NCBI RefSeq assembly: GCF_036898095.1 | Contig: NC_090759.1 | Span: forward strand, 21,388,497-21,452,496 | Length of the DNA stretch: 64,000 nucleotides | Source: Palaemon carinicauda | Taxonomy: Eukaryota; Arthropoda; Malacostraca; Decapoda; Palaemonidae | Direction of reading: 5' to 3' | Part shown: positions 55,611 to 64,000 of the stretch, one piece after another | Position numbering within the stretch: position 1 is the first letter of the stretch | Layout of the letters: every line of letters begins with the position of its first letter | Position numbers and translations under genes: made by a program | Notes under the pieces: generated by a model | Told to the model about the DNA's origin: nothing | The model's input: only the letters and a program-made list of their open reading frames with translations | Databases searched by the model: none

Positions 55611-56432
55611 GTACCAGAGAATCAATGTATCGTGGAAAATTTTCCCCTATTAGAGTAAGTGCCAAGGGCTTTGAATAGAGGTACTGTATGTAATGTGACC
55701 TCGGTAGAGGTTCCGTGGGGATCCAGCTTCCTGCCCCCCCGGCAGAGAAGTCCCAACAGGTTATACCAAAATTCAAAGTGGTCATCGAAGGGCTACTCAC
55801 CCTGCGGAGAGTTCATGAAGGACTCAGAGACAAGACAGGAACATTCTCAACAGTAGATAAGTGATGGTTAGTCACTATATTTCATGGTTAGAGAACAATC
55901 TGGTCTCGAAGGTATGGCGTAAGTAAGTATTCAATTAGGGTACACAGCATAGGTGAGTATATAATACAGACAAAACATATTATTCTTCTCATTTCAAAGG
56001 AAAGGGGTAAATGAAACTATGACATTCATGTATTTCATAGTGTAAATAGGAGTGAAGAGAGACGCACAAATAATAAAAGACATTTTATTTCATAATTGCA
56101 GGTTATAGTAGTAATAAATGCAATAAAGGATGTAAAGTTAATTTACAATAATAAATAATGTACATAGAAATTAGAAGACTTCAATCTTGAATCTGAAAGG
56201 AATTTCAAATTTTTAGAAGGCACAAGTTCCAGAGGAACGTCAGTCTTTAAAAAGGGAAAAACACAGCATGCCCTAGGCATGTGGCACTCATGTGAAGTCT
56301 ATGACATTTCACCTTGGAGAGAACAGTCTATTAGAAACACTAAGTGTCCATGAAATCACTATGTATCACACGAGGGTCAACACAGGCACCCATAGAGTTA
56401 AAGTCCCAAGTAACTCGCTGTTCTACGCTGAG

Positions 56433-57400
56433 TTAAACTGCAGGTTTCATAACACTACCTGCGGCTGCCACTAAATCTTTGACATCATGCACTTGCTTCG
56501 CGTAGTGCTTGAAGAAAACGCGCGAAGATTTCCATCCTGTGAAGCTCTTGAGGCTTTCGAAATCCATACTCTGGAAGAAATTCAGAGAAGATGCGACTTT
56601 TCTAAGATCGTGACCTGCGGGTGTACTGTCAGGATCCGCTCTGCGAATGAAGTAGGTGATTTTCACTCTTAGTTGTTTCAGTGACAGGTCGCTACCCGAT
56701 GTTTCTCCTTTGAAGAGTTGGCCTCCACCAAAGTCAGAAGTTCTTCAAAGATAGACCTTGAGACTCTCTACTGGACATAGAGAGACATCTTCCTTCAAGG
56801 GGCAGATTCTCCAGGGGCCCCATCTCTTGGTGGGTAATTCGTTTTTCGTGAGAAACGTCGGATCAGGGAAGAGGGTAAGTTCTCCTGAATCTGTGAACAG
56901 GATATGGCCCTCATCTCTTGATAATGCCACTATTTCGCTGACTCGGGCTCCCAAGGCGAGAGCAAAAAGGAATATAATTTTTTGAGTCAGATCCTTGAGA
57001 GGGCACGAATCGTTGTCCAAGTTTGAGGCAAAATGGAGCACCTTGTCCAGGGACCAGGAGATAGGTTTTGGCGGAGGTGCTGGGCGTAGTCGAGCGCATG
57101 CCTTTGGTAGTTTATTGAAGATATCGCTGGACAGATCAATCTGGAAGGCGTACAGTAGTGGTCTAGTCAAAGCCGATTTGCAGGTAGAAATCGTGTTGGC
57201 TGCTAAGCCTTGTCCATGAAGGTGAATGAAGAAGGACATGCAAAAATCAGTGGTGATTTCCGTAGGGTTTTTTGCTTTGACGAACGAGACCCACTTTCTC
57301 CAGGAAGATTCGTATTGCCGTCGTGTGGATTCGGTCTTGTATTCCTCGAGGAAGTCTAGACTTTTCTTCGCGGCTATGGAGAGAAAATCATGAGATGAAG
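56433..57400 (-). pseudogene. DIRS-6 tyrosine recombinase with one in-frame stop
   Basis: One continuous minus-strand frame apart from a single stop at 56745-56747. Order: IHLHGQGLAANTISTCKSAL, first catalytic Arg in FALALGARVSEIVALSRDEG (about 56920-56960), KNELPTKRWGPWRICPLKED, then after the stop LKQLRVKITYFIRRADPDST, GHDLRKVASSLNFF with the H-x-x-R box (about 56590-56630), and GWKSSRVFFKHYAKQV with the Tyr. It is the most complete recombinase of its family and the reference used here for the others. The stop alone separates it from an open gene, so it appears recently inactivated. Confidence 0.85.
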
Positions 57401-59100
57401 GTCCCTGACTTCAGTGATGAAGCGAAGGCAGTCGACTTCTGTACTTGCTGAGAGAGAACTGGGCTCGGGAGGGGGATCAGCTTGGGCTGCAGCTCCAGGA
57501 CCAGGGGGTACCAATTGCTCCGGGGCCACTTGGGAGCCACTAGGGCCGCTGTCCCTTTGAAGGTTCTCAGTTTGGAGAGGACTTTCAGCAGAAGGTTGGT
57601 GGTAGGGAACAGGTATATCCTGGAACATCTGTTCCAATCCAGTGACATGGCATCCACTGCTTCTGCCTTGGGGTCCTCGTACGGGGCCACATAACGAGGA
57701 AGTTGATGGTTGTCGCTCGTTGCGAAGAGATCGATCTGAAGTTCCGGGACTTGGCGAGAGATGAAGGAGAATGATCTTGCGTCTAGAGACCATTCCGACT
57801 CTATTGGGCTTGTCCGTGATAGAGCGTCCGCCGTCACGTTGCGGAATCCTTGTAGGTGAACTGCAGACAGGTGCCATTTCTTCTTTTCTGCCAGGCGGAA
57901 GATCGGAAGAAGAACCTGATTTATCTGGGCCGATCTCGAGCCCTGACGATTGAGACATCTGACTACCACCGAGTTGTCCAGAGTCAGACGGATGTGGATC
58001 GAGGGAGGCGGCCTCCAAGATGTTGATGTGAAACGTCTTGAATAGGGGAGACCATGTCCCTTGAGCCTGTTGTTTGTGGGAGTGACCTCCCCAACCCTCC
58101 AGCGAAGCGTCCGTGTAGATGTTGAGTGATGGAGGTGGGTGTTAAGAGGAATGGACCTTTTCAGGGCCTTTGCTTCCGACCACGGTTTTAAGAGTAACCG
58201 AAGTCTGTTTGGGAGCCGTCTCTTGAGGTCTCTTCGAGCGATGGATGCAGAACGTCTCCAGACTCCCGCGGCATCCTTTAGCTGTGCACGAAGCACTGGG
58301 TTTGTCACAGAGGCGAACTGAAGAGAGCCTAGAACTTGTTCCTGCTGTCGTCTTGAGATCCTTTTGGATTTCAGCAGTCTTTTGACAGACCCTGCTATTT
58401 CCTTCTTTTTCTTCTGTGGGATGGAAAGGCGGTGTGACTGAAGATCCCAATGGATTCCTAACCATTGGAACTTCTGAGCTGGATAGAGGCGAGATTTCTT
58501 GGTGTTCATCTTGAATCCCAGGTGTTCTAGGAACTGGGTGACTTTGTTGCAGGATCATACACAATCTTCGGGCGATGTCGCCCAGACCAGCCAGTCGTCT
58601 AGGTAGGCCATCACCTGGATGCCGCGAAGACGGAGCTGTTGAACGATGGCGTCTGTCAGCTTGGTGAAGATCCGTGGGGCCACGTTGAGCCCGCAGGGCA
58701 TGGCTCTGAAAGCGTAGCTTTTCCTTTGGAGTCGAAATCCTAGGTAGGAGGAAGCGTGATGGTTCATTGGAACGTGCCAGTAGGCATCCGCCAGGTCTAT
58801 CGAGACCGTGTAGGACCCTTGAGGCAGAAGGGTCCGTATTTGTTGAAGAGTCAGCATCTTGAACTTGTTCGTGATGAACTTGTTGAGGGGGGATAAGTCT
58901 AGAATGACTCAGAGTTTGTTGGAGTCCTTCTTGGGGACGCAAAATAGTCTCCCTTGGAACCTGGATGACTTTACCCTCCTTATCACCTTCTTGCTCAAGA
59001 GTTCTAGGACATATTCTTCCAGGAGGGGGGTTGACTGTTGGAAGAATTGCTGGAAGGTTGGGGGTGGTTGAGTCCAGCTCCAGCCTAGTCCCTTCTTGAC
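57388..59100 (-). pseudogene. DIRS-6 reverse transcriptase-RNase H, lightly damaged
   Basis: The frame 58555-58857 carries LTLQQIRTLLPQGSYTVSID, then LADAYWHVPM, AMPCGLNVAPRIFTKLTDAI and the catalytic MAYLDDWLVWA (near 58580-58610). It stops at 58555-58557, and the same frame resumes through TKKSRLYPAQKFQWLGIHWD to the end at 57388. Another stop lies near 58914. RNase H is altered: the region of T-D-A-S and GWGGHS (58020-58140) is read out of frame, and part of the MAVLL helix is deleted before HIRLTLDNSVVVRCLNRQGS. NVTADALSRTSPI and DLFATSDNHQLPRYVAPYED are intact. Confidence 0.87.
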
Positions 59101-61126
59101 GATGCTGTGTGCCCAGGGATCGAAGGTCCAACGATCCTGGAATTGGCGGAGTCATCCTCCCACCGGAAGCACTTAATTGCTTCTGGCTTCCCGAGGGTTT
59201 GCTACCTTGGCCGCTAGCTCCCCTACCTCCTCTGCCTCTGGAGGGACGGTGAGACACATCTCTACCTGAGCCCCTGCTTGAGCCTCTACCTTTGGGACGA
59301 AAGGTAGTGGATAGCTGCTCAAATGCAGGGGTGAAGACCGGTGACTGTGACAGGACCGGTTGGGTGACCAGCTGAAAGGTCTGTTGTGGCTGAGCTGCCA
59401 CTTGGGGAGTAGCGGAATCCGGAAACTGCCATCTCTGTTGATGTTGCTGGGGTTTTGGTTTTGTAGGTTTCCTCTTAGGTTGAGGGCCGTCGTCCTGAGA
59501 GGATTTCCTTTTCTTCGACATGCCCCACTTATGGAGAAGGTTCCTATTCTCCGTGGTGGCTTTGTCGGTGATCTCTTTCACTAGGGAGGAGGGAAAGAGA
59601 TGTTTACCCCAGATGTTGGAGGAAATCAGCCTCCTGGGTTCGTGTCTCACTGTAGCGTTCGCGAACACGAATTCACGACAGGCTCTACGAGCCCTAGTGA
59701 AGCTGTACAGATCCTTCATGACCGTTGCCAGATGTGTTTTGGCAAGGACCATGTAGAAGTCTGGGACCCTAGTGTCACCGGCCATGACTTCAAGCTGTAC
59801 CTGGAGGGACATAGATGCGGCAAGCCTTTCCTTCGTATCATGTTCCCTATGAAGGAGGTGATCGTTGAGTTTTGGGAGGTCCTCGTTAAACTGACGACCA
59901 GCAACGTCAGGCTCTAGCTTCCCCACTATGAATGTCGACTGGACGTCTTTCCAGTGCCTATCATCAGGGGGAGTAGTCAGGGAGAAGGGCCTGCACTCCT
60001 CCAGTACAGGGCAAGGTTTCCCTTCCACTGCTTTCAGTACTGCAGTGAAGGCCTTTTCAAGAAAGGGGAAGGTCGCATTGTCCGGTGCGACGAAGGTCGG
60101 GTTCTTTTTACTAAGCGCCGGCATTTTTGAATTGGTGAAGCCCCTACTTTTCACCGCGTTGGCTAGCATAGCCTGGGCCTTCGGGAGATCGAACTCAATT
60201 ACCTCCTTCGGTTCGGTCTCTTCTCTAGAGGCGGGTTCGGATCTGAGTCGGACGTAACAGTCCGGGTAAGCCTCAAAGTTCGGGAAGAATTCCACTTCTT
60301 CCAAGACGATCGAGCTGACCTTCTCGCTGATGAAGATCTTGCCCGTGGTGATCGGCATGTGCTCGGCATACCTCCATGGGTAAGTATCCGAGCAGGCAGG
60401 GAGGTCCTTAACCGAAATCCTTTTCGGTTGCTTAGAACTTCCGAGGTTGGACCTGAAGAACTCGTGCGTCTCGCGAAGTTTCTTATCCATGAGAGCTTCA
60501 AGCAGCTTAAAGATCTCCTGAGTGCCTGATGGGATGGGGTCTGGGGTGGCGGATGTTGAAGGAAGTGATTCCTCGGTCGGTGTAGGAGTTGGTGCAGGGG
60601 TAGAAGCGAGAGCGACCTCATGCTCCGAATCAGGGTATTCCACCTGATCTTCCTCATAGTCGAGCTCCTCGCCCATGAGGTTCCTCTCCGTAGTCTCCGA
60701 CACTTCCGACATACGTTCCACGTTGTCGGAATCTAGGCGGCACTCATGCATGGACTGGGCCATGACAACATCAGGTTCCACCACTATCTGGACGGTAGGA
60801 ATCTGATCACTCGGGACCACTGAGTCTTTCGATGCCTTCGGGAATAGCAAGGCCCTCAAATCTTCGGTAGCGAGATACGGTCCGGTGGCGTTCTTCTGGA
60901 AGCCACGCACCCACTTGCGTAGCTTCTCCCGAGCGTTGTCCCTTACCTCCGCTGAAGGAGGATCGTCGAACGCTTCGACCAGACGACTCTTGCAGACTGT
61001 ACAGTGCTGCGGGTCCCAGTATTTTAGGTCGCCTTTCTTGGCGGCGCAGGGGGCGTGGGTCCAATACGCCTTGTGCCCGTAGAAGTCCGGGCGCTTCACT
61101 CCACAGAATTGGTGGTCACACTTCAT
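59100..61126 (-). CDS. DIRS-6 gag-like protein (long open frame)
   Basis: Starts at the ATG ending at 61126 (MKCDHQFCGVKR). The N-terminus has Cys/His pairs (CDHQFC, HAPCAAKKGD, CTVC) and AREKLRKWVRGFQKN. An acidic, Pro/Thr-rich linker (about 60560-60720) leads to a conserved core with YPWRYAEHMPITTGKIFISE, FFPNFEAYPDCYVRLRSEPA, FNEDLPKLNDHLLHREHDTK and HLATVMKDLYSFTRARRACR. The end is basic and Gly/Arg/Ser-rich (GRGSSRGSGRDVSHRPSRGR). The frame stays open to 58142, but beyond about 59100 it overlaps the RT region in another frame and is unlikely to be gag. The product is expected to package element RNA. It is the only uninterrupted gag in the window; function is inferred from position. Confidence 0.85.
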
Positions 61127-61129
61127 ATA

Positions 61130-63452
61130 CTCCTCCTGTAAAAGAAAGAGATCATGAGTATATGGAAGGCATAAGAATGACTTACATTACTCCAAGGTTA
61201 AATTTTAAGTAGTCAAAATTTCATCTAACATTAAATAATTCATGAATATTGTAATGTTTGAGAAGAGGAGCGGGAAAGGGAAGTAGATAGACACATACTT
61301 GTGAATCCCGCCCAGTCGGTTACCGTAACCTTATCAATAGGCAATTTCATTTGTGACCGAGGGACACAAAACGGAAATCCGCATGGATCACCGTGGTGGG
61401 TAGAAGCTAAGTTCTAGCAGAGATTGCCTGCGAGGTGTATCAGGAACTGAGACCACTCAGATCCTTGGGTTAAAGGGGTAGTAGGAGACCCCATATAGAT
61501 CTAGGTTCCGGCAACCGACCGTGCTAAGACACACAGAGTATGCTGGAAATTGTAATGTGCAAGAAGACAGCACAGCCACTAGTAGAATGGTAAGACAATA
61601 CCAAAGCATAGAAGTGGCCAAGCCATCTGGCTGCAGTGTAGGACTGTCGGCATATTGTCGACAGGTAGAAGAAGGGGTGCAAGTCCCTTGGTGCTTCCGG
61701 AGGGCGCCGGCAGGCCTCCGGCCGCTCCAGCAGGGTGTAAGGCATTAAGGCAGACACATTGAGAATCTAGGCATAATACCAACTTGGCGACCGCCAGCAC
61801 AGCGGCAGTGGCTCCGGCAGCCGAAGGCCGACGGCTTGGTGATCAGTTCATGAGATAATGCAGAATATGGTAGAATACCCAGACCGCCGGCACGCCGGAG
61901 GCCGGCCCGAAGGTCGGACAACCGAAACTAGGTAATGGAGAGGTGGGCCATTGGCTGTATGCCGACGGAAGGCGGCAGCTCCCGGCACACGGAATGCTGA
62001 CGACTTAGAGGAGGGAGGGTATCTTATGAGAGAGTGTCACCAAAGGGTAGGGCGGTACCACCGGCAGTAGAGGCGACAAGGGACCGGCACCATGGTAGAG
62101 AGAGAGACAGATAAGGAGGGATTGGAGGGGTAAGACCACATACCCCTCCGGCATCCCTCCGGAGAGAGTGTACCCATGATAGGAGTAGGTCCTAGCATCC
62201 AATGGCAGGGGGCCGGTAGTCGGCCAGGTGCCAAGGTAACCCAAGGGAGGGTTAGGGTACACTCAAGAGGGGGAACCCCCTGTTGGACAAATTGCTGCCA
62301 GTGGCTACCCCCATAGAACGCTATGAAGGGTATATGTACCAGAGCGGCCTGCTCAACAGGAGATCAAGATAGCCTAGCACTCCACCCAAGGGAGGAGTTG
62401 TAGGACTAGGGACAGATGTGTATAGGCCAGCCTAGGTATAGGCTAGCCTACACCAAAGGGATAGGTGGGGAGGGAGAAGAAGAGGGGTCTTTCATAGGGG
62501 AGGCTCTGTACAAGAACGGGCACCAAGGAAGGGAGAACGCTCCCAAGCCTAGGGCAGGTAACAAGAATGAGAACGGTGCAAGAGTACCGTCTCAAACTAT
62601 AACAGTACAGAACTAGGCCGCTCCCCCCCCCCCAAGGCCTAACCTAGATAAGGAGTGTTATATCCCATGCTAGGTAGGCTGAAAGACAAGTCGCAAGTTG
62701 CATGGAAGGGTAAATAACCTAACCATAAGCAACTGAGGAAGGACAGAGCCGTTCCTCTTTCTCGGTCGCAACCCTAAGGGGGGATCATTCCCTTAAGGTA
62801 GACAGAGAAGCGATAAATACTCTGATTGTAGACAAGATCCCCCTATATAGAAGGGGAAGCATGGCCACACAGAGGGAATGCCCGTAGGCAGGGGATGAAG
62901 GTATACAATCAAACAGGTCCCCTATATGGTCCCTGAAGGCGAAAACACTTGCATCACAGTTAACAGTATGATAAATAATGCCACTATCTTCATAACTTAA
63001 CCTAGGATCACTGGAATATATCATGCATGAACACAAGAGCTAGGCAATCTAGCCTAGGGGCTAAGCTAGCAATCTAGTATGGGGTCAAGCGATGACCGGA
63101 TAATAGAGCTTTAAAACACGATATATGAAGTTCCTAGCTATGAAGACTAAATAACTAACAATATCAATTAGTTAAGAGGCCGGAAAAAGCTGTTCTGTCT
63201 AGCTAAATAAGGCATGCAAGAGAACAGCGACGCCATAAAATGGCGTGTCCGGTAGCAGCACAGCTCCGCCACAAAACACGAAATATTACGAAAAGTATAA
63301 GTTACTTTACGGCCAGAGCTTATTTAAACAATACTGGGACCTGGTACTCAACTTTCCAGAAGAAGGCGAGGCAGAAGGTAGCGACATAATGGCGATGCAA
63401 GTCGATAAAAATCGCACAAGGGGGAAATCCGTCTATGCAAGGTAGCCACAAG
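61130..63452 (-). other. DIRS-6 leader between ITR and gag
   Basis: About 2.3 kb without a convincing gene. Between 61690 and 62250 it is rich in CCGGC and GCCGGC. The end near the ITR (63185-63260, with ATGGCGTGTCCGG) resembles the same place in DIRS-2 (22690-22720, ATGGCGCCTCCGG), so the leader is a shared family trait. Several 60-85 codon open frames here have biased composition and no motif. Confidence 0.6.
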
Positions 63453-63800
63453 CAGAAGGATGGGGACAGACGTGACGTCATTTAACAATGGCGCCCATTT
63501 GTTTACGTTTCGAGTACCAAAAGTAGCCACGGACGAGTGTAACTGTGGAACGGCTCCCCAGTTATTCTCCACCTTTCCATATCCAAGTGTTAACTCTATA
63601 TGGGGTGCAGATAGCTATGTAGCGTGTTAATACATGCGTCCCCTGTTGATATACGATGTCTTAAAGGGAAACCTTTAGGATACTCGCACCAGAAGTAAGA
63701 ATTCTGTGATAACCTGTGGTTTAATTCTCTGGGAATATCCTTGTAGTTAATATACCCAAGGAAGCTACCAAAAGGAACCTTCGATCAGGACGTCATGGCT
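63453..63800 (-). repeat. DIRS-6 terminal inverted repeat (5' side)
   Basis: Reverse complement of 55090-55435. Confidence 0.93.
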
Positions 63801-63813
63801 TGAGCCCAAAAAT

Positions 63814-64000
63814 AACATTTGGATCTACACCTCCTTGACCATCAAGATCCACGTAGTTTTAATTTCATGGGACTGAAAAGCTAAACCTCAGGAAAACAGG
63901 AATGAGGAAGACAAAGTTTCGTATTACTCTGCTTACTGTCAAACTCATCAGCCTAAAGGATTGCCTTTAACTTTGTACAGAGAGTGACAGAGCCATTTGG
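63814..64000. other. flank of DIRS-6, nothing recognised
   Basis: About 190 bases to the window edge. I could not connect them to the LINE fragments on the other side of DIRS-6. Confidence 0.4.

Larger units (their letters stand above)
55051..63813 (-). mobile_element. DIRS-6: DIRS-like element with open gag, minus strand
   Basis: An 8.8-kb element with ITRs at about 55090-55435 and 63453-63800 and an ICR at 55510-55610. On the minus strand: long leader (61130-63450), gag (59100-61126), RT-RNase H (57388-59100) and recombinase (56433-57400). Same family as DIRS-2 and DIRS-4 by ICR and proteins, but its ITR body and its CAGGACGTCATGGC core (GT for GA) define a subfamily. It has the fewest lesions in the family: a few stops and one RNase H lesion. 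Confidence 0.92.

Noticed and set aside
61130..63450. Several 60-85 codon frames in the DIRS-6 leader as host genes
   Set aside because: Biased by CCGGC-rich sequence, without motifs, splice support or conservation in DIRS-2.

Overview
This is eukaryotic nuclear DNA, most likely from a decapod crustacean (prawn, shrimp or crayfish). The reasons are a multi-exon gene with canonical GT-AG introns, long (TA)n and (CT)n microsatellites, tRNA-derived SINEs, LINE, Gypsy and Tigger debris, and above all a mass of DIRS-type (tyrosine-recombinase) retrotransposons. The species assignment is inference; nothing in the window fixes it. No bacterial genes, rRNA or convincing tRNA genes are visible.

Host gene (+ strand, 5' end outside the window). 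Four exons join in perfect phase: 3420-3539 (a complete six-cysteine LDL-receptor class A repeat, phase 1-1), 10430-10548 (a half LDLa repeat, phase 1-0), 23982-24105 (juxtamembrane segment plus one transmembrane helix, phase 0-1) and 46613-46707 (short cytoplasmic tail and stop). A possible polyadenylation signal lies at 47499. The visible part encodes the C-terminal end of a single-pass LDLa-domain membrane protein. Its introns are 6.9, 13.4 and 22.5 kb and are made mostly of retrotransposons.

Six near full-length DIRS-like elements fill about 41 kb, close to two thirds of the window. DIRS-1 (3667-10174, +) makes up almost all of the first intron. DIRS-2 (14308-23236, -) lies in the second intron. 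DIRS-3 (27890-33572, -), DIRS-4 (34030-39280, +) and DIRS-5 (39282-45650, +) lie in the third. DIRS-6 (55051-63813, -) is downstream of the gene. Each has long inverted terminal repeats (ITRs) and an internal complementary region (ICR) near the 3' end that joins the complements of both outer termini, the hallmark of DIRS replication through a circle. Each carries gag, RT-RNase H and tyrosine recombinase (YR) segments in that order, although the RT core of DIRS-5 is gone. DIRS-2, -3, -4 and -6 share terminal sequence and form one family. DIRS-1 and DIRS-5 are two others. A seventh, much older 3' half related to DIRS-1 lies at about 1740-3195. Nearly all coding regions are broken; the exceptions are the 328-codon YR of DIRS-1 and the gag of DIRS-6.

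Other layers: a 56-bp minisatellite (1-575) and a polypurine tract (690-915); a TA-flanked MITE inside a LINE 3' end (11983-12456); DIRS-2 inserted inside the endonuclease domain of an antisense LINE (halves at 13640-14305 and 23240-23895); a 599-bp hAT MITE with an 8-bp target duplication inside the DIRS-2 gag (18843-19441); a 700-bp (TA)n array; two SINE copies (26905 and 48215); antisense Gypsy pol (49050-50630) abutting a decayed Tigger transposon (50640-52918); and further antisense LINE debris (53935-55045).
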